A stretch of DNA of 64,000 nucleotides from Verrucomicrobiota bacterium (GCA_018240025.1 JAFEGM010000006.1:131278-195277), one strand, 5' to 3'. Shown: positions 41,291 through 50,854, counted from the stretch's first letter. The notes: generated from the letters alone by a model not told the origin. A program made the numbers and translations.

Positions 41291-41842
41291 ATGCATAGAG
41301 TATCTGATTTTTACTTGGAAGCCGCCGGCCGCCGCCTTGGGCCGTATCGTGCAGAGCAACTGGCGGCCCAACTCGCCCGCGGCGAACTCCCGCCGGACTG
41401 CCTGGTGCAGGAAGCGGGTTCAGACAGCTGGTGCCCGCTGGCGCAAGCGCTGGAACGCTGCGGCTTTGGGCGCTCGGAGCCGGCGGCCAGCGCGACGGCA
41501 GTTGGCGCGGCGCCACCGCCCGGCCGCACCCTGCCGCAGGCGGTCGGGCGGTACCGGGAAGCGTATCGCGACTCGCTAGTCGTGCGCGGCTACGGCCAAT
41601 TCATCAAGGTCTCCGGTCTGGTGATTGCCGGGCTGGGAGCGCTGCTGGCGCTCTTCAATATCGTCGGGGAGTTTTCCGTGGCGGTCGCTTTCCTGTTCGC
41701 GGGGCTGGTGGTGGGAGCGCTTTTCTACGTCGGCGGGGCGATCGTGTCAGCGCAAGGCCAGCTCTTGAAAGCGATGCTCGATCTGACCGTGCAGTCGTCC
41801 CCTTACCTGCAGGAGGAGGACAAGCTGAAGACAATGTTCTGA
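41291..41842 (+). CDS. GYF_2 (DUF4339) domain membrane protein
   Basis: The 183-residue protein starts at ATG 41291; earlier in-frame ATGs at 41228 and 41258 lie in the A/T-rich promoter-like region. Residues ~5-55 are a GYF_2 domain (FYLEAAGRRLGPYRAEQLAA, LVQEAGSDSWCPLAQAL), which usually mediates protein-protein contact. Two membrane helices follow (ISVSGLVIAGLGALLALF-like and VAVAFLFAGLVVGALFYVGG), then a short tail. The YARHG gene starts 1 base after its stop codon, so they are translationally linked. Function unknown. Confidence 0.82.
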   Translation: MHRVSDFYLEAAGRRLGPYRAEQLAAQLARGELPPDCLVQEAGSDSWCPLAQALERCGFGRSEPAASATAVGAAPPPGRTLPQAVGRYREAYRDSLVVRGYGQFIKVSGLVIAGLGALLALFNIVGEFSVAVAFLFAGLVVGALFYVGGAIVSAQGQLLKAMLDLTVQSSPYLQEEDKLKTMF

Positions 41843-41843
41843 G

Positions 41844-43301
41844 ATGAAACCCTCGCGTCTCCAGATCCGCCGCGTCGTCGACCCGGCCGCCGCGAATGTC
41901 TGGTGGGTCTTCGAGGACGACCGGGCGGTCGGCACGCTCGCCCGAGTCGGCAGGCCGGCGGAGCGCTTTCCGGCTCGGGAGGTCGGACCATCGACGGATC
42001 AGTCGGTCGCGCCGCAGATCTCCCCGGAGCCAGGGTGGCCGACTTCGCAGGTCTGGCTACGGCTGAGCGAATTCTGGCCGCCCTCCCCCCGCACGGCGTT
42101 GATCTGCGGCGGGATAAGCGTGGCGTTGGCTACGCTATTGCTGCTGGCCGCGTGGTGGCGTCGGGAAAGGCCGCCCACGGTCGCTTCGGTCCCAATGCCG
42201 CCGCCGATGAGCCGTCGCGAGTCTCCGCCGCTCCGGGCCGCGCCCGACCCGCCGCCACAGCTGGAGCGGCGGGACGTGGCGCTCGCGGTTTCCCCGCCGG
42301 TCGAGTCAGCCGCTCTGCCGGTCGGGTCAGCCACCCCGCGAGTCTTGGAGCCCAGGCAGGAAACGCCGGCCATCCTTCCTCCCGGGCTGCGCGAGGTCGA
42401 GCGACTCCGCCGACGTGACGGCCGCTGGCTCGTGCTCGCGCCAGATTCCGCCAGCTACTCCGAGGCGAGCGACGCGCCCAAAAACGCGCTCTACGATCGC
42501 GTCGCACGGTCCGTCGTGGCCACGCTGCCAGGGCCGGTTTGGGTCGAAGCGGGGCGAGCTGAGGAGAGCCCGCGCGGCTACCTCACGCTGGAGTCGGCCT
42601 GGGCAGCCGACGGCCAATGCCTGCTCTGGCAACTGGGCGGCAAATGGGAGCCGGCCGTCGCGCTGGCGATCTGGTTCGAGGCTGGCAGCGTGGTGCGGCA
42701 GCTGGATGTCCTGGCGGCGACGCGGCGCGAGTTGCAGTCGCGCGTGCGACAGGCCCTGCCCCGGGCGCTGTCGGCGAGCGAGAGTCCGGACGCCGGCTTC
42801 ACGCTCGAGCTGAGCGCTCCGCCCGCGAACTTCCGCTTCCCGCTCCGGCTGCGCGTGCGCGCGGCGAGCAATCCAAAGGAACTCGATGACTTCCCGGCCC
42901 AGCAGGACTTCGTGGCGGAGTGCGATGTGGTGCTGGAAGCACGCGGCGCCTTGCGCGTGGAGGACTGCACCGTCCGTCTGCGGCGCGCGGCGCCGAGTGC
43001 CGTGGCTGCCGCCTGGCCCGGCGAGCGATTCCCCCAGACTCGTCTGCGCGCCCTGACCGACGCCGAACTCGCGTCGCTCGGCCTCGATGATATCCGCTAC
43101 GCGCTCAACGAAATGATGGCGCGCCACGGCATGGACTTCCGGGAGGCGCCGCTGCGGCTGCATTTCAGCCGCTTCGCCTGGTGGCGGCCCGAGCCGGGGT
43201 TGAAGGCCGACGACATCGAGTACACGCGCTTCACCCCGCTGGAGCAGAGCAATTTCCGCCTGCTCGGCGCCTGGCGGAATGCCAAGCGGACGCGGCGGTA
43301 G
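41844..43301 (+). CDS. Single-pass membrane protein with C-terminal YARHG domain
   Basis: The 485-residue protein starts at ATG 41844, one base after the previous stop. It has a short cytoplasmic N-terminus, one helix (ALICGGISVALATLLLLAAW at ~85-105), a Pro-rich linker (~115-180), a beta-rich middle of unknown type, and a C-terminal YARHG domain (NEMMARHGMDFREAPLRLHF, FAWWRPEPGL, FTPLEQSNFRLL). YARHG domains occur in extracellular proteins and bind or process cell-wall components in some cases; here the role is not known. It is followed by a bidirectional terminator. Confidence 0.75.
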   Translation: MKPSRLQIRRVVDPAAANVWWVFEDDRAVGTLARVGRPAERFPAREVGPSTDQSVAPQISPEPGWPTSQVWLRLSEFWPPSPRTALICGGISVALATLLLLAAWWRRERPPTVASVPMPPPMSRRESPPLRAAPDPPPQLERRDVALAVSPPVESAALPVGSATPRVLEPRQETPAILPPGLREVERLRRRDGRWLVLAPDSASYSEASDAPKNALYDRVARSVVATLPGPVWVEAGRAEESPRGYLTLESAWAADGQCLLWQLGGKWEPAVALAIWFEAGSVVRQLDVLAATRRELQSRVRQALPRALSASESPDAGFTLELSAPPANFRFPLRLRVRAASNPKELDDFPAQQDFVAECDVVLEARGALRVEDCTVRLRRAAPSAVAAAWPGERFPQTRLRALTDAELASLGLDDIRYALNEMMARHGMDFREAPLRLHFSRFAWWRPEPGLKADDIEYTRFTPLEQSNFRLLGAWRNAKRTRR

Positions 43302-43319
43302 TCCAGAGCCTGCGTGCCG

Positions 43320-43357
43320 AAAAAAAGCCCGCGCACGGAGGCCGTGCGCGGGCTTTT
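43320..43357. terminator. Bidirectional Rho-independent terminator
   Basis: A7 precedes the stem GCCCGCGCACG (43327-43337), a 5-base loop and CGTGCGCGGGC (43343-43353), then TTTT. It lies between the convergent YARHG gene and transketolase and can end both transcripts. Confidence 0.92.
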
Positions 43358-43378
43358 GAGAAGTGAATCAGACGGCGC

Positions 43379-45367
43379 TCAGCCCAGCGAGTTCACCGCA
43401 GCCACGACGTGGTCGGCGGTCATGCCTAGCTCCTTCATGACCGTGCCGCCGGGCGCGCTCATGCCGAAGCGGTCGATGCAGCAGGTCTTGCCGTCGAGAC
43501 CGACGTATTTGAACCAAGGCATCGAGATGCCCGCCTCGACCGCCACGCGCTTGCGGCACGATTTCGGCAGCACGCTGTCCTTGTATTCGTCCGACTGCCG
43601 GTCGAAGCGCGACATGCAGGGCATCGAAACGACCCGCACGCCGTCGCCGAGCTTGGCGGCGGCATCCATGGCGTGCTGCAGCTCGGAGCCGGCGGCCAGG
43701 AGGATGACCTTCAGCTCGCCGGTTTCCTTCTTGGCGACGTAGCCGCCCTTGGCCACGCCGTTGCGGCGGTCGGCCACGGAGATGGACGTCTGCAGCGGGA
43801 TGGCCTGGCGGGTGAGCGAGAGCAGTGTGGGGCCGTCCTGGCGCGAGAAGGCGGCCGCGAAGGCGCCGGCGCATTCCTCCGGATCGCCCGGACGGATGAC
43901 GTCGAGCACCGGGAAGGCGCGCAGACCGGCCACCGTCTCGACCGGCTGGTGGGTGGGGCCGTCCTCACCGACGCCGACGGAGTCGTGGGTGAAGATATAC
44001 GTGACCGGCAGCCCGACCAGCGAGGCGATGCGGATGGATGGGCGAATGTAGTCGGCGAAGACCAGGAAAGTGGCGCCACTCGGCTGGAAGATGCCGTCGT
44101 AGGCGATGCCGTTCATGATCGCGCCCATGCCGTGCTCGCGGATGCCGTAGCGGATGTTGCGGCCCTTCTGCGACTCGGGGAAGAAATCGCCGCCGCCGGC
44201 GATGTAGTTGAGCGTGGAGCCGTAGAGATCGGCGCTGCCGCCCACGCATTTCGGCATGGCGGCGCAGACCGGCTGGAGCACGTCCTGCCCGGCCTTGCGG
44301 GTGGCGATCTTGGTGTCGGCCGGGAACTCGGGGATCTTGGCGGAGAGTTCCTCGAACGAGGGCGCGCCGGACTCGAGCTCGGCCGCCAGGGCCGGATTGG
44401 CGGCCTTCCAGGCGGCGTATTTCTCCTCCCAGGCGGCGTGCGCGGTGTGCAGCTCCTTGGCGTGGCCGGCGAAATACTCCTTCACGGAATCGGCCACGAC
44501 GAAGTGCTCGTGCTCCGGGAAGCCGAGCGCCTTGCGGGCGGCGTCGATGAACTTGGCACCGCCTTCGCCGTGAGCCTTCTGCGTGCCGGCGACCTCGGGG
44601 ATGCCTTTGCCGATGAGCGTCTTGGCCATGATGAACTGCGGCTTGCCGGTCGCAGCCTTGGCCTTCTCGAAGGTCTCGAGGAAAGCCTGCATGTCGTGAC
44701 CATCGACCCGGTGCACCTCGAAGCCGTAGGCGGCGAAGCGCGCGCCGACGTCCTCGCTCTGGCTGGCGGCGGCCATGGCGTCGAGGGTGACGTCGTTGTT
44801 GTCGTAAATGAGGATCAGGTTGTCGAGCTGCTGCCGGCCCGCGAACGAGGCCGCCTCAGCCGCCACGCCTTCCTGCAGACAGCCGTCGCCGGCCAGACAG
44901 ACCACGTGATGGTCGAAGATCGTGTGCTCCGCGGTGTTGTAGCGAGCCGCGGCCATCTTGCCGCTGACGGCGAGGCCGACCGCATTGCCCACGCCCTGGC
45001 CAAGTGGGCCGGTGGTGCATTCGACGCCGGGCGTCTCCTTGAATTCGGGGTGGCCGGGCGTCTTGCTGTGCAGCTGGCGGAAGCGCTTCACCTCGTTGAG
45101 CGGAAGGTCGAAGCCGCTCAGGTGCAGCCAGCCGTAGATGAACATCGAGCCGTGGCCGGCCGAGAGGACGAAGCGATCGCGGTTGAGCCAGCGCGGGGCA
45201 TCGGGGCAATAGCGCAGCGCGTGGCCGAAGAGGACGGCCCCGATCTCCGCGCAGCCGAGCGGGAGGCCGAGGTGGCCGGACTGGGAGGCGTGCACCGCGT
45301 CCATGGCCAGCCCGCGGGCGGTGTTGGCGGCTTGGGCTAGGGCGGTGGTGTTGAGGGGCTTGCTCAT
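43379..45367 (-). CDS. tkt: Transketolase
   Basis: The 662-residue enzyme has the usual transketolase length and motifs: [19 protein letters not shown], the TPP-binding [18 protein letters not shown]...[20 protein letters not shown], and [19 protein letters not shown] with the catalytic His. It moves two-carbon units between sugar phosphates in the pentose phosphate pathway, using thiamine diphosphate and Mg2+ in the cytoplasm. Its upstream region (45368-45672, 305 bp) shows no gene and no promoter that I could define. Confidence 0.95.
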   Translation of the reverse strand: MSKPLNTTALAQAANTARGLAMDAVHASQSGHLGLPLGCAEIGAVLFGHALRYCPDAPRWLNRDRFVLSAGHGSMFIYGWLHLSGFDLPLNEVKRFRQLHSKTPGHPEFKETPGVECTTGPLGQGVGNAVGLAVSGKMAAARYNTAEHTIFDHHVVCLAGDGCLQEGVAAEAASFAGRQQLDNLILIYDNNDVTLDAMAAASQSEDVGARFAAYGFEVHRVDGHDMQAFLETFEKAKAATGKPQFIMAKTLIGKGIPEVAGTQKAHGEGGAKFIDAARKALGFPEHEHFVVADSVKEYFAGHAKELHTAHAAWEEKYAAWKAANPALAAELESGAPSFEELSAKIPEFPADTKIATRKAGQDVLQPVCAAMPKCVGGSADLYGSTLNYIAGGGDFFPESQKGRNIRYGIREHGMGAIMNGIAYDGIFQPSGATFLVFADYIRPSIRIASLVGLPVTYIFTHDSVGVGEDGPTHQPVETVAGLRAFPVLDVIRPGDPEECAGAFAAAFSRQDGPTLLSLTRQAIPLQTSISVADRRNGVAKGGYVAKKETGELKVILLAAGSELQHAMDAAAKLGDGVRVVSMPCMSRFDRQSDEYKDSVLPKSCRKRVAVEAGISMPWFKYVGLDGKTCCIDRFGMSAPGGTVMKELGMTADHVVAAVNSLG

Positions 45368-45672
45368 GGGCGTTGGATCGGTCTTCGAGGATCGGTGATC
45401 GCCGCCGGTGGTGACGGCTGGCGATCGATGGGTTGGGATGGGAAGAGAAAAGCCGGCGGCGGCGGTGGCAACTTCTGAACCGCGGCCGGGCTGGGGTTAC
45501 GGAATTTCTGGGTACGGTCGGAAATCGGTCTTCGGGCGGAACTCCCGCCGGGCAGGAGCGCAAACCCGGGGGAGCGTCGGGTTTAGCAAATGAGCGGGAA
45601 GACAGGCAAGGTGCATTTCGTACGCGGGCGCCGCGACGGGCCGGTCAAGGTGGGAACCCGACCGGACGCCGG

Positions 45673-46365
45673 CTATTCCCGGTCGGGTCGAAAGCGGCGG
45701 CGTAGCCGGGCGGTGCGCGGCGCCGGGCCCAGCGGGCGACCCTGCCAGTGGGTGACCGATTGCAGTCCGCGCAACGAATTCGTGACGAAGATCTCGTCGG
45801 CGGCCTCGAGGGCGTCGGGGCCCTCGGCCACTTCCGTGACCGTGGCGTGCTCCAGCACCCAGCCGCGGACGACCCCCGCGCGACAGCCGCATTCCACCGC
45901 CGGGGTGCAGAGGCGGTCGCCCTGCCACCAGAACAGATTCGCCCGGGCCGCGCTGGCCACCTGGCCGTGCTCATTGAGCAACACGGCCTCTCCCTCGGGG
46001 CACTCGGCGGCGGCCTGGGCGTGCGTCAGGTAGCTGAGCGTCTTGAAGCGCGCGTCGAGATTCGCTGAGCCGACGCGCGTCCGGGCCAGGACGAGCGGAT
46101 ACCGACGGGCCGCTGCCCGCGGCGCTTCGGACGTGAAAAAATGGATCACGCCGGAGGCCGTGGCGATCCAACGCCAGCGCCCCTCCGCGCCGGCCGGCAG
46201 CGCGGCGGCCGCCGCCTGCGCATCGAAATCGCACCCCAGCCCGAGGGCCGCACAGGCGCGGCGCAGTTCCTGCGCGTGAGCTGCCACGAACTGCGGACGT
46301 CCGGACCGCACGGCCAGCGTTTCGAAAGCGCCCCGCCAAGGTTCGAAAGGAGCGGGGTAGATCAT
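45673..46365 (-). CDS. Class IV aminotransferase (BCAT/aminodeoxychorismate-lyase-like)
   Basis: The 230-residue protein starts at ATG 46365, in an ATGA overlap with the stop of the upstream DUF2569 gene. It shows the class IV PLP fold: the PLP Lys in ARFKTLSYLTHAQAAAE, the Glu region GEAVLLNEHGQVASAARANLFW and EIFVTNSLRGLQSVTHWQG near the C-terminus. At 230 residues it is shorter than a typical BCAT (~300) and nearer to aminodeoxychorismate lyase (PabC, ~270), so its reaction is uncertain. No pab gene lies beside it. Confidence 0.8.
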   Translation of the reverse strand: MIYPAPFEPWRGAFETLAVRSGRPQFVAAHAQELRRACAALGLGCDFDAQAAAAALPAGAEGRWRWIATASGVIHFFTSEAPRAAARRYPLVLARTRVGSANLDARFKTLSYLTHAQAAAECPEGEAVLLNEHGQVASAARANLFWWQGDRLCTPAVECGCRAGVVRGWVLEHATVTEVAEGPDALEAADEIFVTNSLRGLQSVTHWQGRPLGPAPRTARLRRRFRPDRE

Positions 46366-46991
46366 GTGGACGAAAGCTGCCCCCCGCTCGCCGGAGGAAG
46401 CGGCTGGGGAAGTCCATGGACGAACGTTGCCGCCACCCGCTTCGAGTGGGTGAAGTAGGGAATGAATATCAGCGTCGGGACGGAAACCAGGGCATAGATG
46501 GGCATGCCGGCCAGCGCGGCCGAGAAACTCGCCCCACCCCCAGCCATTTCCGCCAGGACCAGAAAGAGGAGGGAGCATTGTGCCACCACATACCTCCAGA
46601 TCATCAAGCGGGGCAGGCTCTGGTGCTTCCTTAGGAACGCGAAAAGGATGAAGCTGCTGAAGATCAGCAGGAAGCTGGATTCCAGCGGCTCGCCGACGAA
46701 GGACAGCCACTCCTCCGGGCTGCGGGGCGAGAATTCCCACGCTTCCTGCGAGAAGGCCTCTGCCTTCCAAAGGCTCGCGGCGTGGGCAAACGGCTCCAGC
46801 CAGACGCCGAGAGCGATCAACACCAGCCAGCCCCGGATGCCCGGACGAACGGATGCTGCGGCAGCGGTGGCGCGGTCCAAGGCGTCGCCCGGCGGCTCCG
46901 CGTGCAACAATCGTACCGCCCACATTCCGGCCACGACTGCCGCCAGGAGGCAGGCAAACCCGAGCAGAACGTTGGGGGGTGGAGGCTGCAT
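46362..46991 (-). CDS. DUF2569-like membrane protein
   Basis: The 209-residue protein starts at ATG 46991. It has four to five hydrophobic helices (NVLLGFACLLAAVVAGMWAV, GIRGWLVLIALGVWLEPF, SSFLLIFSSFILFAFL, YVVAQCSLLFLVLAEMAG, YALVSVPTLIFIPYF). GWLVLIALGVWLEP and IPYFTHSKRVAATFV match the DUF2569 pattern. The function is unknown. It overlaps the class IV aminotransferase start by 4 bp (ATGA). The 187 bp upstream (46992-47178) holds no gene. Confidence 0.72.
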   Translation of the reverse strand: MQPPPPNVLLGFACLLAAVVAGMWAVRLLHAEPPGDALDRATAAAASVRPGIRGWLVLIALGVWLEPFAHAASLWKAEAFSQEAWEFSPRSPEEWLSFVGEPLESSFLLIFSSFILFAFLRKHQSLPRLMIWRYVVAQCSLLFLVLAEMAGGGASFSAALAGMPIYALVSVPTLIFIPYFTHSKRVAATFVHGLPQPLPPASGGQLSST

Positions 46992-47178
46992 CGAATGCGT
47001 CGGTCCTACAGGGCAGGGGTCGGGTGAATTCGAGGCTCGAATCTCACAGGAATTCCGAGAAACCCCACTTCGCGCCAACCGAGGGCTCGGGCAAGGAGGT
47101 CTGCAGGGGCTCAAGCGCTGAGCCACGTGCATGGTGGACGCTGGCTGCGCGGCCAAGGCGCACGGCCACCGATCTGAA

Positions 47179-48084
47179 TCATCGGGGCCCGCCGTCGCTC
47201 CCTGCCGCGAGAAAACGCACCAGCACGCGCTGTCCGACCAGCAGGGCTGGCTCTTCGACCGAAAGCACGCATTCGACCACGCGGGCGTCGGTCCGCTCGC
47301 TCGGGTCGTCGGGGTGCGGACGTCGCGGACCGTAGATGGCGCCGACGCGCAGCACCCGGGCGCGCAGCCGGCGGGCTTCGTCGGTTTCGAAGACGATTTC
47401 CGCCGACTGCCCCGGCGCGACGCGGCCGACGAAGCGTTCCTCGAGTTCGGCCCGTACAATGCGACCGGGCTCCGGGATCAGCCAAAAGAGTGGCGTGACA
47501 TTGAGTGTGCTGGCGCCCTCTCCCGGCTTGACCAGGCGGCGCACCACCCGCCCGCCAAAGGGAGCGCGGATGGTGCGCTGCTCGACCTCGTAGCGCGCCG
47601 CCGCGACCCGGGCCACCGCGACCCTGTGTTGAGCGGCCAGGCTCGCCGCCTCGGCCGCGGCGAGTTCGGCCTGATCGCGGCCCTGCTGGGCCTGGAGTTC
47701 GGTCGTCGCTCCGCCTGCCTGCAGCCTCTCCAGCCGAACCTGTTCCCGGCGGGCCACGGCCGCCCGCAGCGCGGCGGGCCTTTGGGCGACGAGGAGTTGG
47801 GCGGCTTCGGCCTCCGCGATTTCGAGGGCCAGCCGGGGGGAGCTGTCGTCCTGGCGTGCGAGCGGTTGGCCAGCCTCTACGAGGTCGCCTTCCTCGACCA
47901 GTACTTCGCGCACGATACCGTCGCGCTGGGCTGCGAGCAGGACGATGCCGCCTTCGACGTCGATGCGGCCGCGGGCCACGGGCGTGGGCAGGGCCGCGGA
48001 CGCTCCGCCGGGCAGCGTTTGCAGGAATTGAGCCCCCGCCAGGGCGGCGAGGCAGAACAGGAGGCGAGACAATGAGGCAGGCAT
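47179..48084 (-). CDS. HlyD/DevB-type membrane fusion protein
   Basis: The 301-residue periplasmic adaptor starts at ATG 48084 and has an N-terminal membrane anchor (LSRLLFCLAALAGAQFLQTL). The barrel-sandwich halves are visible in GIVREVLVEEGDLVEAGQPL and TIRAPFGGRVVRRLVKPGEG, with a coiled coil between (~75-150, Ala/Glu/Gln/Arg-rich). It links an inner-membrane ABC exporter to the outer membrane. It is the last gene of permease-ATPase-adaptor, the DevCAB layout used to export glycolipids in cyanobacteria; the substrate here is unknown. Confidence 0.87.
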   Translation of the reverse strand: MPASLSRLLFCLAALAGAQFLQTLPGGASAALPTPVARGRIDVEGGIVLLAAQRDGIVREVLVEEGDLVEAGQPLARQDDSSPRLALEIAEAEAAQLLVAQRPAALRAAVARREQVRLERLQAGGATTELQAQQGRDQAELAAAEAASLAAQHRVAVARVAAARYEVEQRTIRAPFGGRVVRRLVKPGEGASTLNVTPLFWLIPEPGRIVRAELEERFVGRVAPGQSAEIVFETDEARRLRARVLRVGAIYGPRRPHPDDPSERTDARVVECVLSVEEPALLVGQRVLVRFLAAGSDGGPR

Positions 48085-48103
48085 GGCCGTGGTCGTGAAA
48101 TCG

Positions 48104-48844
48104 TCAGAGAGACTCGAGTGCCGAAGTCCGCTCGCGCACGATGCGGCCGTCCTCGATCTCCAGAATTCGGTCGGCGTGGCGCAGGAGGCGGGGATCGTGC
48201 GTGACTGCGACCACGGTCGCTCCGCGGCGATGGGCGATCTCTCGCAGTAACCCCGCGATATTCTCGCCGTTCTCTCGATCCAGCGCACTGGTGGGTTCGT
48301 CCGCCAGAAGAATGCGCGGGCGTTTGCAGAGCGCCCGGGCGATGGCCACGCGCTGCTTTTCCCCGCCGGAAAGCGCCTGCGGCCGGAGGTCCGCCCGCGC
48401 GCTGAGGCCCACCTCGGCCAGCGCCGCGTCGGCGTCCGGGCGCACGGCCTCGGGAGGGTGCCCGAGATACTGCAGCACGAGCATCACCTGCTCGCGCGCT
48501 GTCAGCGCGCTGAACAGATTGAAGCTTTGAAAAACAAAGCCGCAGTGGCGCAGGCGAAAACCCTCCAGCTCCCGCGGGCTGAGGCTGGTGAGATCCTGGC
48601 CGAGCGCATGCACGCTGCCTGAATCGGGCCGCAGCAGCCCGCCGAGCAGCCCCAGCGCCGTGGTCTTGCCGGAGCCGGACGGACCGACCACGAGGGTGAG
48701 TTCGCCGGCACGGAAGTCGGCGGTGAAACCACGCAGCACCGGGGTCAGCGTGGCGCCCGTGCGAAAGGACCGCACGGCCTCTCGCACCCGGATGGTGAGC
48801 TCCCCGGAGATTGCGGATTCGTGGACGGCAAGGAGATCGGCCAT
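48104..48844 (-). CDS. ABC exporter ATP-binding protein (DevA/MacB type)
   Basis: The 246-residue ATPase has Walker A GPSGSGKTTALG, the LolD/MacB-type FRLRHCGFVFQSFNLFSALT, signature LSGGEKQRVAIARAL, Walker B ILLADEPTSALD and switch His in VVAVTHDPRLL. It drives the adjoining permease. It starts 4 bp after the permease stop and is followed by the adaptor after 19 bp, so the three form one operon. Confidence 0.93.
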   Translation of the reverse strand: MADLLAVHESAISGELTIRVREAVRSFRTGATLTPVLRGFTADFRAGELTLVVGPSGSGKTTALGLLGGLLRPDSGSVHALGQDLTSLSPRELEGFRLRHCGFVFQSFNLFSALTAREQVMLVLQYLGHPPEAVRPDADAALAEVGLSARADLRPQALSGGEKQRVAIARALCKRPRILLADEPTSALDRENGENIAGLLREIAHRRGATVVAVTHDPRLLRHADRILEIEDGRIVRERTSALESL

Positions 48845-48848
48845 TGGT

Positions 48849-49967
48849 TCAACGCAGGAGATCGGCCGGCTCGACCGAGTAGAGGGGCCGGAGGGCGAGG
48901 GCGCCGGAGAGCAGCGCGACTCCCAGGCTAAACGCGGCGGTCAGGGCCAGAAGCCAGCCAGGGAACAGCATGGCCACACCTGCCCAGGCGCCGAGCGCGG
49001 CCACCGCCGCCGTGCCGACGGCCGCCAGCAGGAGACCGAGCAGGCCTATCCAGAACGACTGTTCGAGGACGACTCGGGCCAGGCGCCGACTGGGAACGCC
49101 GAGGGCGCGCAGCGTGGCGAATTCCCGCAGCGACGAGAGCATCGCCGCCCGCAGCGTCTGGCTGGTGATGGCCACGCCGACCGCTAAGCCGAGGAGCGAG
49201 GCGAAGCCCGCGCCGGCGCCGGCGCCGGATTCCAGCAGCCAGTAGCGCTGCGACCGGTGGGACAGCTCCGCTCCCGTCCAAACGGACACGCCGCGCATTT
49301 CGCGCCGGAAGCGATCGCGCACGGCCTCCGCCGATTCGCCGTCGCGCAGATCCAGCAGCACGAACGACGTGCGATCTTCGCTCGAACTTGGTGTCAGATG
49401 TCGGAACGTCTCGGCCGAGGCGAGCACATTGGCTCCGCCGATCGCCCGGAATCCGCGCACGGTCCCCACCACGCGAACTTTGCGGCCGTTGACTTCGGCG
49501 CTCTCGCCCACGGTTACGCCGAGTTTGGCCAGATCGGTCTCCTCCAATAACACTGCCGCAGATTCGCCGAGGCGTGGCGCGAACGCGCGGAGTTCGGCCG
49601 GCAGTCCCAGTCCGTCGGGCCGCGCTTCGTAGCCCACCAGCGTGATGGCAACCTTCTGTCCCCGGGGCGAGCGCCACTCTCCGAGCCCGAGCAACAGCGG
49701 CTCGGCTCGGGCGACGGAGGAATAGCCGAGAGCGACCGCTTCGAGGCGGCGGGGAATCTCCCGTCCGAGCTCGACGCTCGGCAGGTCGGGGGAACTCACC
49801 CAAAGCTCGGCCTTCGAGCGATCCACGACCGTCGTGACCGTGGCGAACATACCCAGCAGCAAGGCGAACTGCACCTGCATGAGCACGGCCGAAAAGGCGG
49901 TGGCGAGCACCGCGGCGAGGAAGCGGCGCCACTCGTGGAGCAGGGTGGATCGGGCCAGGGAAACCAT
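48849..49967 (-). CDS. ABC exporter permease (DevC/FtsX type)
   Basis: The 372-residue permease starts at ATG 49967; open frame further upstream overlaps the operator region. It has an N-terminal helix, a periplasmic MacB-like domain (~50-230, LWVSSPDLPSVELGREIPRR) and three C-terminal helices with the FtsX fold (GLAVGVAITSQTLRAAMLSS, SFWIGLLGLLLAAVGTAAVA, GWLLALTAAFSLGVALLSGA). RSKAELWVSSPD fits the DevC family. It is the first gene of the exporter operon, divergent from tetR, with a probable operator directly before its start. Confidence 0.9.
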   Translation of the reverse strand: MVSLARSTLLHEWRRFLAAVLATAFSAVLMQVQFALLLGMFATVTTVVDRSKAELWVSSPDLPSVELGREIPRRLEAVALGYSSVARAEPLLLGLGEWRSPRGQKVAITLVGYEARPDGLGLPAELRAFAPRLGESAAVLLEETDLAKLGVTVGESAEVNGRKVRVVGTVRGFRAIGGANVLASAETFRHLTPSSSEDRTSFVLLDLRDGESAEAVRDRFRREMRGVSVWTGAELSHRSQRYWLLESGAGAGAGFASLLGLAVGVAITSQTLRAAMLSSLREFATLRALGVPSRRLARVVLEQSFWIGLLGLLLAAVGTAAVAALGAWAGVAMLFPGWLLALTAAFSLGVALLSGALALRPLYSVEPADLLR

Positions 49968-49987
49968 GCGAATGAACGTTCGCTCGC
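49968..49987. promoter_or_regulatory. Candidate TetR operator, site A
   Basis: An imperfect 20-bp palindrome GCGAATGAACGTTCGCTCGC (16 of 20 positions symmetric) directly abuts the exporter start codon. It shares GAATGAAC-R-TTC with site B at 50013-50032. Binding here by the divergent TetR protein would block exporter transcription or early elongation. Confidence 0.6.
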
Positions 49988-50012
49988 ACATAGAGCGGCG
50001 ACTTCCGATGTC

Positions 50013-50032
50013 AAGAATGAACATTCATTCGC
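50013..50032. promoter_or_regulatory. Candidate TetR operator, site B
   Basis: AAGAATGAACATTCATTCGC contains the near-perfect 16-bp palindrome GAATGAACATTCATTC (14 of 16 symmetric). It lies 31 bp before the tetR start and 45 bp from site A (start to start), between the divergent genes, as expected for autoregulation. Confidence 0.62.
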
Positions 50033-50063
50033 ATCTTGCCGGAAGCGAGCTATCTCTGTTCTC

Positions 50064-50681
50064 ATGTCGGTATCCCGTCCTCCGGGCGAGCGTCGTCAGC
50101 AGATTCTGACGGCGGCGCGAGCCACCTTTCGGCTGAGAGGCTTCCACCAAACTTCGATGCAGGAGATCTGCGCCGCCGCGCAGCTCAGTCCGGGATCGGT
50201 TTACCGCTATTTCCCGAGCAAGGAGGCCATCATCGAGGCGCTGGCGGCAGACTATCAGGAAGAGACCGACGGGCCGAGCCTCACGCCTGGGCCCGGGGAA
50301 TCGGCCGAGGAGGCGCTCGTCCGCTGGGTGCTCGACGGCGGCGCCAGCACGCTCGAGCCGGGCGATGCGGCGCTCTATTTCGACATCCTGGTCGAGTCCG
50401 AGCGCAATCCGCGGATTCGCGAGACGGCCCTGCGTTTCGAGGCGGGGCTCTTGCGGCGGCTCGAAGTCGCCGTGCGCGGCTGCTTGGGCGAGGGGGTAGA
50501 ACCGGCGCCCGAGCGCATCCGGGCGGCGGCCGTCCTGCTGCTGTCGCTCTCGGACGGCATTTTCATGCGCCGATTCCTCCTTCCCGCCGCGGAGAGCGGC
50601 AGCCTCGATGCGCTGCTCCAGCCCAGTCTGCTGGCCGTCATCCGCGCGTGCCTCGGCACGGACGGGTCAGCGCCTCGTTGA
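50064..50681 (+). CDS. TetR family transcriptional regulator
   Basis: The 205-residue protein starts at ATG 50064. The N-terminal HTH is typical of TetR proteins (RQQILTAARATFRLRGFHQT, SMQEICAAAQLSPGSVYRYF, PSKEAIIEALA). The C-terminal helical domain would bind a ligand. It is divergent from the DevBCA-like exporter operon, with two related palindromes in between, so it most likely represses the exporter and itself. Confidence 0.92.
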   Translation: MSVSRPPGERRQQILTAARATFRLRGFHQTSMQEICAAAQLSPGSVYRYFPSKEAIIEALAADYQEETDGPSLTPGPGESAEEALVRWVLDGGASTLEPGDAALYFDILVESERNPRIRETALRFEAGLLRRLEVAVRGCLGEGVEPAPERIRAAAVLLLSLSDGIFMRRFLLPAAESGSLDALLQPSLLAVIRACLGTDGSAPR

Positions 50682-50854
50682 GCCGTGGGCTGCATCCCGC
50701 TGCTGGCGGGCGCCTGGCGGAGGAACAAAGGGAGCCGCCGCGGTTTGGCGCAGGCGCTCGGCCCGGAAAAGGGTGCTTGGCCGCCCCCCGAATCGCCTTG
50801 TCCCCTGAGTCGTTCCGGGCGATACCAAACGTTCGTCCCAGCCCAATTCCGATC

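Noticed and set aside
45368-45672. Small open frames between transketolase and the class IV aminotransferase
   Set aside because: The frames of 61 and 90 codons are Arg/Gly-rich, lack ribosome-binding sites and overlap the aminotransferase end. The region is treated as non-coding.
45657-45687. Hairpin CCCGACCGG/CCGGTCGGG at the end of the class IV aminotransferase as a terminator
   Set aside because: It overlaps the last codons and has no T-run on the minus strand, so it is not supported as a terminator.
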